This document shows, in pieces, positions 1 to 12,239 of a stretch of DNA of 64,000 bases; the first letter of the stretch is position 1; each line of letters starts with the position of its first letter. The notes beneath the pieces were generated by a model. It was given only the letters and a program-made list of their open reading frames with translations, was not told the DNA's origin and searched no databases. The translations under genes and the position numbers were made by a program. The DNA is from Limonium bicolor. Taxonomy: Eukaryota > Streptophyta > Magnoliopsida > Caryophyllales > Plumbaginaceae. The stretch lies in assembly GCA_023374045.1 (NCBI GenBank), contig CM041778.1, positions 290,323,533 through 290,387,532 on the forward strand, written 5' to 3'.

Positions 1-825
1 GCGGGCTGTTTATACAGGTTCTGCTCTCCGTTGCTATTAAATGGTTTGGAGGTATTTCTGGGCTCTTTGATATGTTGTCTCATCACACTTCCGTACATGG
101 AGGCCCTTTAAATAACTTGATATTAATCCATGCCCTCTGGCAATCTAGGGTATCCCGTGTTACGTGGGATACCTTCGGGTTCTACCCGAGTGTCCCTAAA
201 CTCTTGTGTTCCGACACGATGTTTCGTTCACTACTGTTGACTTCGGTACCCTTCAACGGATGCTCCTGGGTGTCACTGAGTTGTGCCATTCATTTGGCTT
301 GAACTCATGGGTATGTTCATTTACTTACCCCGTGTTGCGGTTATATACTTGAATTATCCCATTTTGGGTTGTGACGTCTCCCGTTATTGGGTAGATCGTT
401 GATCTTTTTCCTTTAACTTCTTGGTCAGGTCCGTTATTCTCCTCAGTGAGGTAAGTTGTGGGAATCCTATCCCGTTTATCAAACATTGATGTGATCATTT
501 AAGCATTCATCTTATTGCTCACACTGGTATTCATTCAGTTATTAGGTTTTCCTCCTTGATTCCTGAGACATTTTCCAATGTCTACTTAATAGTCTGTGCT
601 TCTTTGCACTTATCCACACTATATCCTTAGGTCCGTCACCTACTGGTTTCCAGATTCCTTTAGCTTCGTAAACTTCTTAATTTCTTCGATCATTCGAGGT
701 GTCCAAATATCTTGGTTTGGATTGGCTCTTTCGCGTTCCGTAGTATGGAGTGGGCTACTTCCCGGTTCCGTACTCTACTTTATACATACATGGAGTATCT
801 TATTGATACGTTGCCACTTACCCGA

Positions 826-1921
826 CTAACTCATAACTGGTCTGTCAGGCCCGCAAGCTCCTTCGGAGTGCGGTCGGTTCCATGTCTCGTTTGTGTACAC
901 TTGTAGTGTCGGTGTCACACCTAGGTGAATATTCCGTTGCCAACTCCTCTCATGTCTCCTATGATAATTACCGTGGTTCCCTGGTTTGCTTTTAAAATTT
1001 GGGGTTTTTGGAAAATTTGAGTTTCGAAGAAATTGGGTTTTGAAGGTATTCATCATTGCCTTTCAATGCCGGCTGCTCCTTACCCGAGTCCAGCTTCTCA
1101 CTGACTGGTATGTTCTTAATACAATGATCAGGCCGTCAGGCCTTTTCAAGGTTCGTTTCACATTCTTAGGGTTGTTTTGCCATATTGGCTTCTCTCCTCG
1201 CCCTTTTTGGTAATTGCTAAGTACTGGTCGCTCCGTCAAAGCGCCTCTTAAAGTCGCATTAATACTGCCCTTGACGTGGCAAGTGCGCGTACAGGCGGTT
1301 TTTTTGGGTTAACTCATACCGGTCACGGTATTTTTCACGTGTATTTGGTAGCCTTGTCGGCTCTTCCTTAATCCTTTAGGTGCTTCTTCTCCACTGTCGG
1401 AGTTCCTTAATTATTTAGTTCTATCTCTATACCACCCCTCGTTGCTCGTTCCCACGTCTTCATTGTGGTTACCGAGTTTAAGTTACTTAGCACGACTTGT
1501 AGTCCTGTTTCGGTATATCCCGTAGTTGTGCTCATAGCTATCTAAGCTATATCGGTTAAGTATTGCAACCTCTTCGGGTGCGGCAGGGTGGGTGCACCTA
1601 CTTCTGACTAGATTCTTAGTTGGTTAGTATACCGTTTGTGGTATTATTAACCATAGCGGTCCGTAGACCCGTGTCCCGGTTTTTGTTATTTATCATGAAT
1701 CCGCCTTGTTGCACGGTTGGTGCTTTGCTCCTTGCTGCTGCTCGGCCAGCTAGGTTCTCGCGACTGCTAAGCATGTCGCCCCAAGCTACCACAAATTCTG
1801 GTCTCCTTGGATTAGGATGTCTCGATCTTTCACCATTGAGTGCGGTTACTGTCATTCCAACGGGATCCGTCTCCGGGATCTCCGGTTCTTGGGATCTACC
1901 GCATGACAGATTCTGGTTCAT
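826..1921 (-). pseudogene. Degenerate gag-like region of element A (left copy)
   Basis: An open stretch at 1616-1921 starts about 235 bases inside the primer site, where gag starts in element C, and encodes a hydrophilic Arg/Pro-rich N-terminus. A second open stretch (826-1056) has a basic Asn/His/Arg-rich segment of the kind found before gag zinc knuckles, but no intact CCHC motif. The frame between them is broken by stops. Assignment to gag is from position and composition only. It could instead be a non-coding leader that happens to be open. Confidence 0.4.
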
Positions 1922-2155
1922 ATCGAAATAATAATTAAGTGCCAGATCGGGTTCCCCCGTCTCTCTGGTGTTTTTTCCCCAGCTTTTAATACGGGGGTTG
2001 TGGAGGGCGGGTATGGTATTATAGGTATCCAGATCTTACTGGAAGTTCCTAACTAGCGCATCTCTCACGCTAACGCTCAACCCTTAGCCCTAAGTCTCTG
2101 ATTCCTAACTCGGTATTTCTAAGCTCGGTATTTCCAATCATCAGAGCGATACTTC

Positions 2156-2167
2156 ACTCTGATACCA
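2156..2167 (-). other. Primer-binding site (tRNA-iMet type)
   Basis: On the minus strand this reads TGGTATCAGAGT, one base from TGGTATCAGAGC, the complement of the plant initiator Met tRNA 3' end. It lies 4 bases inside the LTR and overlaps an imperfect inverted repeat with the sequence just downstream. Confidence 0.9.
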
Positions 2168-2505
2168 TTTTTGTAACACCCCAACCGTTAACCTCGTCAT
2201 TACGTCTTAAACCGTTACTAATAACTCCTACTCACGCAGCGGAACTCCAATTACAACGAGGGGTGAAACAATGCCGTTAGCCACATGGGCCTTTCTTACA
2301 TACCGTAACGGTCTGATGAACTGGAACAACCAAATACACAATACAAATACTTTACTCAAATCAATTTATTACTATACCAAGTCTACAACATATGGATGCC
2401 GACAACATATTCGGTCTTACACCTCTTTCAATACATAAGTAATTAAATCTAACTACCCATGCAACCCACCGACCCGTCCTACTCTCGAACGGTAACATCT
2501 TCGGT

Positions 2506-2554
2506 GTACCTGAAAAAATAAAAACGTTGCCCCTAGGGGCTCAGCTTAACGCTG
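2506..2554 (-). other. Conserved U5 double stem-loop followed by T-run and CAG/GTAC
   Basis: On the minus strand: CAGC-loop-GCTG (2542-2554), the perfect palindrome GCCCCTAGGGGC (2529-2540), a T-rich run, then TTTTTCAGGTAC (2506-2517). The same order occurs with different stem sequences in the X, D and C LTRs. The end resembles a splice acceptor. Confidence 0.7.
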
Positions 2555-2779
2555 CATATGAAATTCGCATACCCCGAGCGCTAACCGGGGTACGCCGTCT
2601 ACTTTTGTCGGATATACATGGAGTTCTTTTTAGTCAAACAACATGCGTCGTAGCAATACAATATATATGTGTATTACTCAAAGGATCTACATCCAATCAC
2701 GGAACACAATTCCTAATTAACATAACAAGGTTGTTAGTTTTATCAGTTTACACTTAGGCCTTGAGGGTTATACCGCACT

Positions 2780-2975
2780 ATGCCTCGTTTACTTATTCAA
2801 TATCTCACCCGCTCTCTCGGGTTACTTATTCATATACACACCCATTCTCTTGGGCTACTCATTTTATACTCACCCATTCTCTCGGGTTACTTATCCACGT
2901 TATCTCACCCACACTCTTGGGTTATTTATACTCGTTATCTCACCCACACTCATAGGTTATTTATACTCAAGCCAT
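2780..2975 (+). repeat. ~32-bp degenerate tandem repeat in LTR
   Basis: About five to six degenerate units built on CTCACCC-ACTCTCGGGTTACTTAT. The same array occurs at about 33425-33610 in another LTR copy and is missing from 20803-24022, where a deletion removes it. Confidence 0.75.
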
Positions 2976-4216
2976 TGTAGATTCTCGAGACACTACAGGT
3001 CTCCTACGTCACGCTTGTTACTCTTATTACATACTTAGGCCAAAACTCATGGCCCTCAAGCATAGTCTTACTTCCCCGGTTTCGACCCCACTCTGGGTCT
3101 AGCGTGGTGGAAATGTTCAACTAGCTCACGAAACTCTCTCTTAATTCCTAACTCTTTTTACTTAGGTCCGACTACTCTCGGACTACTTACATTCCCATAC
3201 ACTCCTCTCTCGGAGTTATAATTATATTATCTATATTAGTCTAGAAGCATCACTCTCGATGTTTCTATTGACTTTGGGGGCATTACTTAAGTTCGGTTAA
3301 TCTTAGGTTTTAAGAGTTACCCTTACATTTCACTTACTCATACTTTTGGGTATTTTCTTAAATCGGTAAAATCCTCATATAGGAGGCCGACCATGTCTCA
3401 AGGGAGCTACTAATCCCTTAGGTCTCTTTTACCTTCTTTACTAGTTCACGTCTTCGAACTATCTTTAATTCTCTTGAAGGAGGTTCCCTTATCTTTCCAC
3501 TCTCATTTGTTTCGTGGATTGTTTCAATATGGTTTTCTAACCGTTATCGGGTATTTACTCAACCTGTACATCTCCTCACAATCTAGGGAGTTCATATGTT
3601 TGCATTATCGTTATACTTTAACGGATAGTTTGTGTGTTTGCACGTTTTCGTTGTCACAAGCATTGACCCGATCTATGGGTCACTAGCCAAACGTTACTCA
3701 CTACGAGTCGGTCTTTACTCTATGTTAGACCACACCGGCATACAAGTATGTTAGCTCATTCAACATACAACAAGACATACATAATCAAACAATGGATTAT
3801 TTTCATGCTTTAATCTTGATTAAGCCGGCACACAAACACGCAAATCAACGTAACTCGGTTAGCACGCGGAGTATGAGAAAATCATACCTTTCACCGGGGT
3901 TTTTACTCTTACCGTGTCATCTCACCATGCTCGGGTCACGCACGACTTTCTGATAATGTTTCAAACATTACTGTTAATACTAAGATCATACGGTACATAA
4001 TTAAATGCTATTCCCGTACTTTCCCCGTTATCCCGTTATCTCGGTTTTACTTTTATTAATTTGAGTTCTTGCTTCACACTCACTTATAACACTTTCTTAA
4101 ATTTCCTAGGGCCTTAACATGTCACCAAACAAGGCCTTAACATCTTATAACATCATTAACATTCAAACCCTCATCATTTAAAACCTTTAAAACACTCATG
4201 GCATGATTCTGGGGGT

Positions 4217-4397
4217 GGTCCGGGACTTGGTCCTTATCCTAAGTCCCGGACCAATCCATTAGCTAACTCTCGGGTGGAATTCAACACTGGTCCGGGACCT
4301 TGTCCCTATCCCAAGTCCTGGACCAAACACAGACTGCACTCTCGGCCTAAATTCATGGTGTGGTCCGGGACTTTGTCCATGGACTAGGTCCCGGACC
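4217..4397 (-). repeat. Hairpin array in element A LTR (three units)
   Basis: Three units with arms of the type GGTCCGGGACTT and AAGTCCCGGACC around a short loop, spaced about 70-80 bases. The third unit has an extra inner palindrome (GTCCATGGAC). Homologous arrays lie at 21796-21976, 34855-35109 (four units) and 28896-29076. Confidence 0.85.
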
Positions 4398-6147
4398 CTA
4401 CTACAGATTTTACAGATTTGGAATTTCCAAATCTGCTACAACTCCATTCTTCCACCATTTGATTGCCCAATCTTTCCCACTTAAAAACCACATGTTTTAG
4501 CATCTAATTTCTCATCTAAACCACCTTAAACTAGTCACCAAGTCCCCTCACTAAGCCATGCTTAATTCCCTCCAATTCACTTATATTTTCATAACTTGGT
4601 TTTCTTGTTCCTTAACTCCTTGTAACAGATTTTGGTACCCACTTCTTACCATTCAAACCTCACTCACTAATGTCATTCCTAGCACCCAAATGACATTATT
4701 TTCCTCTCTAGTTCTACTCCAAGCACCTTTCTCTTCCTCTTACAAATTCCAAGTGATTTACCACTCACTTTCATCTTCTAAACACACCTAGTGTATCCTA
4801 GGTTTCACACTTTTAATCACCCTTGGTTTACAAGTAAAATTTGACAGCACTTGGTTGCTTTACTAAGCATTTTCACCACACTAAACATGCTCACAAACAC
4901 TTCTTCTCCCCTGTTTGGTTTAGACATCAAAACCACATCAAATTCCCATTTATTCACCATCTAAACTAGCTTAGTTCCCAACCTTATTTCTCACACCTAA
5001 ACAACATTAAACATTCCCATTCCCACTCAATATTGTTGTACCATGACTACACCAATTCAAGAACATTAAGTCAATTCTCAAATCTGTTTTACAAGTCAAA
5101 TAAAATCCACACAAGGTGAGCTTTACCTTGTTCATTTTCGGTTCCCTTTCTCTTCTTCCTCTTCCTTTTTGCTCCATCTTTCTCTTCTTGTTTTCACAAC
5201 ACACAAGGGGGTCTAGATTGCCATCTACAACTATATCCCCATACACACATTTCAAGCTTAATTAATACAAACCCTCCATACAAAACTAGTATTTCAAGCA
5301 CTAGTTTTTAGGCTCTAGCTTAGATATTACCTTAGGGTATCCAAAAGGAGAGCTTGGAAATCAATTGGAAGAGTTTCCAACACCCTACAAGAGCAAGGTG
5401 CCATCGGCTGAAATGGAGAAAATATTCAACGTGGAGGAATTTTTCCAAAATTGGGAGAACTAGTTTGAAATGAGTGAAACTCTTGCTTAGTACTACCTTA
5501 AGGCATCAAGGTGGTGAAGGAGAGTCAAAATCAGCTCCTTAAGCTTCAAAAGGCAAAACACCCAAGGAAGTGAAGGTGGAGGAATCAAGATTTTGGGGGG
5601 TGGAAAACGTAGCCCTCGCCGACACGAATCTAACGGTAGCATTTTTGTGTGATTCGGTGAAGAAATGAGCAAGTGAGAGGAGATTGAAGGTGGGCTGCTT
5701 GCTTACCCTTGAAATCGCCATTTACAGAGGCAAAGGAAGAAGGAGCTCAATTTGGAAGGAGGGAAATCGTGAGTGAGGAGAAAAGAAGAGGTGAGAGAGT
5801 AAATAAGTTACTTTTTACTATTTCACCATTTTTGCTTTATTTATTTATCTTGTCATCTTATTACCAAATACTAGCAAGCTTATTAATGTGTGTGTACACA
5901 CTAATTAAAACCGGCCATATGCATTAGTAGCCCGGGTCGTTTTTCGTCTTTTCAAATTAAACGCGTTTCGTCTCCCGGTTTTGTCACTATTCACTTACCG
6001 GGTCCGTTTTCTGGAATTTTCTCGTTTAATTAATTCTAATGGTTATTAAGCTTCGATTAATACTTAATTATAGTTATTCAATCAACTATAATTTTTACGG
6101 GTCCGTTTGACCACTTAAAGTCACGATTTCGGGTTTTCTCGAAAGAC

Positions 6148-6152
6148 GTGCT
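6148..6152. repeat. Left target-site duplication of element B (GTGCT)
   Basis: GTGCT immediately before the TGTTATACCC start of element B; matched at 15555-15559. The host LTR sequence is continuous across the two copies, as shown by the uninterrupted relative at about 23730. Confidence 0.93.
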
Positions 6153-8201
6153 TGTTATACCCAAAATTTCAACCCCCCCCCGGAGTAGTCTCTAAGGCAT
6201 ACGTGTTACAAAGGGCAAAAGGGGTCAAAAAGCACCAAGGCGGGATTTTCCAAGGACATTATCGGGATTTTCTATTTTCATATGACTTGTTTATTATCTC
6301 CAAACACTTCCAAATATCATAGTCATTATGAAAGGTATTTCATGATTTTCTGAAAATATTTATTCTGGAAATTTAGCTTTTAATTCATATTATAAGCTAG
6401 TTTCTTTAATTAACACATGAAATAACCTCAAAATAGAAATAATAAAAGGTTTCCAAAATTAAAATAAAATTGTCACAAGGTTAGCATGACTACATACAGT
6501 CATAAACCTGAAATTATTTTATTTGGTACCTTAGCCCAAAATTTAAAAGAGAAATTCAATCATTTTGCAATTTTCTCTCTCCTATGGAAAATACCGAAAT
6601 TAAAACAAAACGTCATGAAATTTTAACACAAGATAGAGGATGTTTATTAGAGACTAATGCCGTTGGAATTTCGTTATTTAGACTTTCCAATAATAAGTTA
6701 TGAATTATGGGAGATTCCAGATTGCAAGATTTTTATCTAATCGTTATTTATCAAAATAACCCGATTCCAACTCTCAATCAAATTCTTAAAATCATCCTTT
6801 ATCTTCAGTTAAAATTTCATAATTTATCTCGGCCTGAAACATATTTTACAAAATCAGATTCCCTTAGAGCACGAAATCAGCGTTTTAGATAAAGATCTTG
6901 CTCTATCAATTTGACCATGCTCTTTCTATAAAAGGACCCCCAAAAAACGAACTAGGGCAGGGAAGAACACCTCCAAAGTCAGAGAACACAGCCACAAACC
7001 TTCTTCCCACGTTTTTACACTTCCAAGCCTCAAATCAATACCGAAACACTGCAGAAATCACCCCAAAATCACCAAAAACTCATCCTTTCTTCTCCTATTG
7101 AACTTCCAAGCACCAAAACATCACAAAAACAGAAGCAAACCGTCCTTAATCATACAAGGAAGAAGAAATCAGAAACTCGGGTCGAAGCTGAACCGGATCG
7201 GCTACCAACGACGCGTTCGAAGTTTCCCGACGTGAAGGAACAACCAAATCCCGAAGCCAAAACAGGTTAGAATTCGAATTCTTTAACTCCACTGATCACA
7301 ATACGCTTCTGGTTGAAATTCCTATTCGAACTGACTTTTCTTTGCTTCTGAATTAAGGTTTGTTTGCGTTTCTGTCCACTAACTTGTTCAATAAGTTTCG
7401 TCCTTAATTCGTAGTCAAATTGAAAACTTTTGATCACTAACATGTTTAGAATCTTTCAGGCTACGTACCCATAAATTTTGAGCCAAAAACACCGCCGGGA
7501 ACAGCCTTAACGCCGCCGTCCGAGGTCGGTCCGCACCCACGACGCTATGTCCGGGGTCCCGGACGCTCTGTCCGAAGGCCGGACGCCCCCGGACGTGGCG
7601 GGATATTTTTATTTTCAAAATTAGGGTTTTATAAAACATGTCCGGGCCCACGGACGTCCTGTCCGTGGCCTCGGACTTTTCAAAATCTCGTTTCTGTTTA
7701 AATTTGACTTTTTTGTGTAATTAGGTTAACTGGGGTCCGTGGGTTCGGACATTAGGTCCGTGGCCACGGACGGAATAAAGATTTGACCTAATTCTACCTC
7801 CGAAACCCTAGTTTAGGTAACTTTCAATTTCACTTTAATTTTCTGTCAAAAAACGTTAAAAAATAAAAAAACAGAAGCGCGCACCTAGGTTAAAAACAAC
7901 CCTGTAGAAAGCCGTAAACGAACCAAGTAGAGGAAAAACGACCTAGGAGGGGTAATGAAAGTAATTTGAACCCTAAATAAGTCGAATATCAAGCCCCCGA
8001 CCCGAACTCTCCTTTCCTAATTTGATATAGGTTAAAATTAGGTGGCGACTCATAATAGGTTCCAGTGGGCTAGCTTAGGTTTTAATAATTATGGTTATAT
8101 GACTTAGTTATTAAACTTAGGTTATAAGTGGACCTAAAACCCGATTAGATCCTAATCAACTTTAATCAACATAGGATAGGGGTTTAAAATCGAGGCTCAC
8201 A
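6153..8201 (+). repeat. 5' LTR of element B
   Basis: Begins TGTTATACCC and ends GGCTCACA. It contains a TATA box at 6927 and a cluster of CCGGAC/GTCCG motifs at about 7500-7780 that form several short inverted repeats. The small open frames in it are not conserved as genes. Confidence 0.95.
6927..6933 (+). promoter_or_regulatory. TATA box of element B 5' LTR
   Basis: TATAAAA in a C/T-rich context, identical in the 3' LTR at 14254-14260. Transcription would be expected to start about 30 bases downstream. Confidence 0.75.
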
Positions 8202-8204
8202 GAC

Positions 8205-8223
8205 TGGCGACTCTGCTGGGGAC
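8205..8223 (+). other. Primer-binding site of element B (tRNA-Arg-like)
   Basis: TGGCGACTCTGCTGGGGAC begins 3 bases after the LTR. From memory it resembles the complement of a plant tRNA-Arg 3' end, the primer known for Ogre-type elements. Confidence 0.75.
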
Positions 8224-8339
8224 AACTTCTTAATTTTAACTTGTTTAATTTTAAGAAAGAGGGCTTAACTCGAAAATTGTTTATTTATGGCTTTAATACT
8301 TTGTTTATTTACTTCTGTGCGCACTTTAATTTCTGCACC

Positions 8340-8700
8340 TTTGCATCATGTGAGAGCGAGGGTCCACACAAACCAGTTTCACCCCGGGACCCATCTAGGG
8401 TCCCCTGTCAGGGACTCACACCTTTTAGGTGATGTGAATAAGCGGGGGAAAAGAGGAGGATGTCGTCTAACCACATCCCCTTAATACCTGGGCCTTAGCC
8501 CCAAGCGTTTTCCTGGCAGTGTCCTTACCTAGCCCATTGTTTGGTCAGTCAAAGACCCGATCGTAGACGCACACCTTTAGGTGATGTGAAAAAAGTGGGG
8601 AAACCCAAAGAGAATAGCGTGCAAGCCCTATTCCTTTGTGGCGACCTGGGCCCAAGCCCCAAGCACCTCTCCGGATCGATCCATACCCAAATTGATTTAA
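8340..8700 (+). repeat. Two diverged direct repeats in element B leader
   Basis: Two copies of a ~180-base block, each with CACACCTTTTAGGTGATGTG or a close variant, a GGGGAAA stretch and a CCCCAAGC-like end. The first motif can fold as CACCT-loop-AGGTG. No coding function is seen. Confidence 0.6.
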
Positions 8701-9422
8701 CCGTCAAGTGAGGACATGTTGAATTTGTGTGGGCCTTGTTTGCTTGTATGATCGGCCCATTACCTAGCCTAGAGATTGATAGGAACTTCTCCTACATTAA
8801 CCTAGCCCAACCGAATTGGCGGCTCTACTTGTTTGCGGCCCAGAGGCCCTGTTTGGTTTAACATGTGAGTCGTTCGGGCTTCGGCCCAAAAGCTTAGACT
8901 TAGGTGATTTCTCTTCTGGCCCAATTTGAATTATCCAATTAGTTCTAGGCCCAAAAAAAAGGAAATCCACCTGGACTTGAAATAACCCACAAGTTCTGAA
9001 AAATAAAATCTTTTTCTGCTTAGCAACCATCTTCTCTGGCCCAAGGAAAGTTAGGCCCATTTGTGGTTTAGGGACCATTCCAGCCCATGTGCTTTACTCC
9101 AGGCCCAAACACATTCCGGCCCAAGGGCTCATTCTAGACTAGGTAAACTTCTTATTTGGGCCCTAGCCCCAAACCCTAGATCTAGGTTCACCTCTCAGGC
9201 CCAATCAAAGCCATCTGTCTAGATTTCAGCCCAAGTTCCAGTTCATAAGATACTCCAGCCCAAACACCTCATTCTCTGGGTATCCTGGCCCACTTACTTT
9301 CAGCCTAAGTTTGTTTCGATCTATCTTGTGAAGCATCATGTTTCAGCCCACTTCCTTTTGTTAGCTAATAATGGACACCTTGGACACAGGTATAATCAAG
9401 TCCTAAGTACGGTCCAATCGAC
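8701..9422 (+). other. Element B leader, rich in GGCCCA/AGCCCA
   Basis: Non-coding leader before gag. More than a dozen GGCCCA or AGCCCA hexamers occur between about 8740 and 9310. TGGGCC/GGCCCA is the known plant site II motif bound by TCP factors; whether it acts here is inference. Confidence 0.6.
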
Positions 9423-10070
9423 ATGGAAGCCCAGCTCGCAATTTTGGAACAAAGGCACATGGCCACCATTGAAGCCATGGAGCAGAGGCATAGTGCTGCC
9501 ATGGACGCCGTGGAACCTAACTACGTTGTTGTTATCGAAGAGTTGAAAGCAAAGGCTCTTTCCCTCGAGTCCGAACGTCAAGCTCTGGATGAGTTAGTGG
9601 ACAGGCTTCTCAACACCCTTTATGAATGCATTGAAGTTGGCTCCATTAGGGTCCGAGGATCGGAGGGGAATGTCAAAGAAATTGCTACAGAACTCAGGAA
9701 AGTGATCAGACAACCAGGAGCAGCAACTTGCATCCAAAGCTGCACCTGTAAGAGAACCAGACAACATGAGGAAGACAGTGATCGACAGTCAAGAGGACCT
9801 GGTTGGAGCGTTGGGACAGTAGAACCATCCCGACGGAGTTCTCGACAAAGAGAGTTTACAGACATCAGCCGAACACCAAGACAAGCACTAGAAGAGCTTC
9901 GAGGAAGATATCCGATGCAACCGCTCGCCCTGAGGCTAGGAACTACTCATTTGGGGAAGGATCTTAATCAATTTTGTCACTTTCATCAGCTGCCCGGTCA
10001 CGACACTGACCACTGCAGAGCCCTACAACACAGAATCCAGGATCTGATTGACCAAGGGTTCCAATTCTAA
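9423..10070 (+). CDS. gag: Shortened gag-like protein of element B (215 aa)
   Basis: The start is the first ATG of the long open frame after a 1.2-kb leader. Residues 1-65 are rich in Leu, Glu and Gln with heptad-like spacing and probably form a coiled coil. The middle (about 100-150) is Arg/Ser-rich and likely disordered. Residues 185-198 read CHFHQLPGHDTDHC, a C-x2-H-x4-H-x4-C motif followed by a helix ending in LIDQG, typical of the end of Tat/Ogre Gag. A full Gag of this group is several hundred residues, so the capsid part seems to be missing, leaving an N-terminal coiled coil joined to a C-terminal motif. No pol frame follows. It could aid packaging of its own RNA into particles made by a partner element; that is inference. 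Confidence 0.75.
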   Translation: MEAQLAILEQRHMATIEAMEQRHSAAMDAVEPNYVVVIEELKAKALSLESERQALDELVDRLLNTLYECIEVGSIRVRGSEGNVKEIATELRKVIRQPGAATCIQSCTCKRTRQHEEDSDRQSRGPGWSVGTVEPSRRSSRQREFTDISRTPRQALEELRGRYPMQPLALRLGTTHLGKDLNQFCHFHQLPGHDTDHCRALQHRIQDLIDQGFQF

Positions 10071-11600
10071 GAACATGGTGGAGAGCGCAGAGCACGCGTG
10101 CCCAGGCATCATCAGAAATAATGTTTTTTTTAGTGTTTTTCTCATTAAATGCATTTCTTTTCTTGATTAGTTGTCTTTCAACTTTTGTAGTAGTTAGTTC
10201 CCTTGAATCATTTTCGGTAGTTTTCCTGAGTTTGTAACTTCCAACATTATTCTTTGTTGAATAAAACATAGTTCCGTTTTCATAATTTTTGTACAAAGCA
10301 TCATTCGTTTATTCGAAAAAACTTAAAAAAGAGCACTCACGAAGTAATCATTTTCTGACTATGCGATGGAACGGCTTGTCTCTTGTTTCTAAAAATTTGA
10401 ACATGCCTAACCAAACACCATAACTCACCACATAATATCCAAACAACCCACAATGAGTTTCAAGGCCCACATCTATCAAACTGTTGTCACAAACCCCAAA
10501 TCAATACTGGGGGCAATCTGAGTTTAGAATCATTGTCTTTTAATCTTTTGTTTAAACGTGTGAACTAGTCTCTGAGTGAAATTCGCGAGAGTGTCTTGAG
10601 CGGAAAAACCATGAGTGAACGAGCGTGTCATTTTTACATGACTCCGGTGAGACCACGTTCAAAGGTGAGGTAAACGGCATAACTCCGACCGAAGGAGATA
10701 ATTTGTAAATTTACTCTTAGATCTGCGAAAAGTAACAAAGAACAGATACACAACTATCAAGGATGACGAAGCACCTAGGTACAGCACCACATAGCCAAAA
10801 GCTTGTAAACCCTATCATTAAACCCTAGGCACCCCTGTTGAGCCTTTCGTATACCCCTTTTTCAATATTATGAGCTCCACAAAATAATCCAGCCAATGAT
10901 GAATGTCCGACCCAGTGACCAAAGGAAGCGAGGAGCCTGACTCTCAGATAACATTCTCATAAGTCCAAAGAAGTAGTGCTACTATCAGCATGACGAAGCG
11001 ATCCGCAAATGGTCCCAGAGTGACACAGGATCAAAAGAGCTCACATCAAAATAGCTCTCGAAGCCCAAAGCCGGGAAACACAAGAACCCCGAAGGCAAAG
11101 TCAAGAAAGGATAAAACAAAAAGGCAATCCCGAAGTGCCTCGAAGAAATTCAAATGACAAAAAAAGAAATGGTGTGAAGGACAAAAGTCCAAGTCCAGAA
11201 GCTCGAAAACAACGTCAGCACAAAGCAGCTAGACGACTTCAAGACAAGGAAGATGAATCGAGAGAAGACAAGTTGCAGCTTTGGTCACCCACTTAAGCAC
11301 CACATACCTCAAATATCCCCCATGGTCCCGTTGTCCTTCATCACACCCCATGGCCACGTTATAAGCTTTAAAGACTTCCGACTTGATAGTTGTGTGTCCA
11401 ATCACGTGAAAGTAACAGATCAAATGCGTAAATCCGTCAAATATCGAATTCAATGGTCTAGAAGTTGTGACCGTAGGTAAGGAACGAGTGCAAGCATCAA
11501 AACACGCCGAGTGTAGGTTAGGAAGCACCACATAAAAACATAAGCCTTGACCCTGTAAGGACGAGACTCGTTCGCACGTTTAATAAAAGAAAATACTGGG

Positions 11601-11627
11601 GGCAATCGATCGTTCCGATCGATTGCC
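11601..11627 (+). other. Perfect 12-bp hairpin after polypurine-like motif
   Basis: Arms GGCAATCGATCG and CGATCGATTGCC around TTC, directly after TACTGG. The left arm overlaps the GGGGGCAAT motif. Confidence 0.85.
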
Positions 11628-11669
11628 ATGAACTCTAGCTCAGTTTGTCTTAAGGGAAAAGTACTGGGG

Positions 11670-11693
11670 GCAATTGTTGGTTCCAACAATTGC
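11670..11693 (+). other. Second hairpin with compensatory changes
   Basis: Arms GCAATTGTTGG and CCAACAATTGC around TT, in the same TACTGGGGGCAAT context. The stem sequence differs from the hairpin at 11601, but pairing is kept. Confidence 0.85.
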
Positions 11694-12239
11694 TATGACA
11701 ACACCAATTCGAACCCAGAGCTCAAACATCACCACCACCATTCCACCTCAAGCCTGTCATTGGCCTTACCTCCACAAAAACATCAGGCCCGTCATAACCC
11801 AGACCACCATCCAAAATCATAGCCTGATCCCAGGTCTATCGCAAATCCTGAACACCGGAAAAGCCTTTAACACCACAACAAACACCACACACTTCCACCA
11901 GCGGCATGTTCATTTTCTTAAGAAACAAATTGTAGATATGAAATTTTTAGTCAGGAAATGATCATTTCACTTTCTTTTTTTCAGTAGAGTTTTCTCAAGC
12001 ATTGCCATGTTTGGCACATTTTTCAACAGTTCCTTGTTTTGGCAAGCTTCCAACAAACACTTTAGTTGCATTTTACAACTTTTGCATAACACCTGAACAT
12101 TGCCAAGTTTGGCACCTTTTCCAACAGTTTCCTGTTTTGAACGAGTATCCTTCATATATTTTGATTGCATACATCTTATCATCATTGCCATGCTTGGCAC
12201 TCCAGTAATCAGTTTTCATCATTTGCACGAGACCATTAT

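Larger units (their letters stand above)
1..2171 (-). mobile_element. 5' part of the second internal region of element A
   Basis: This is a near copy of about 18608-20802, beginning next to a primer site and LTR and cut by the window edge. It carries the same gag-like start (1616-1921) and then stop-filled sequence. It differs from its partner by many one-base losses, for example near 50 where the partner has an extra base. No pol motif can be read. Confidence 0.75.
10071..12239 (+). other. Element B non-coding region after gag
   Basis: No credible reading frame and no pol motif. It contains three copies of a polypurine-like motif, TACTGGGGGCAAT, at about 10505, 11594 and 11662. The last two are followed by strong hairpins. 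Confidence 0.6.

Noticed and set aside
1620..1931. Plus-strand open frame opposite the A gag-like start (also 20267-20563)
   Set aside because: Shadow of the minus-strand frame; orientation is fixed by the primer site and LTR.
2780..2975. Possible CRISPR-like array
   Set aside because: Units are degenerate, adjacent and lack unique spacers; it is a tandem repeat inside an LTR of a plant element.
6898..7101. 67-codon open frame conserved in both B LTRs (also 14225-14428)
   Set aside because: Conservation is explained by recent LTR identity; it overlaps the TATA box and expected transcript start.
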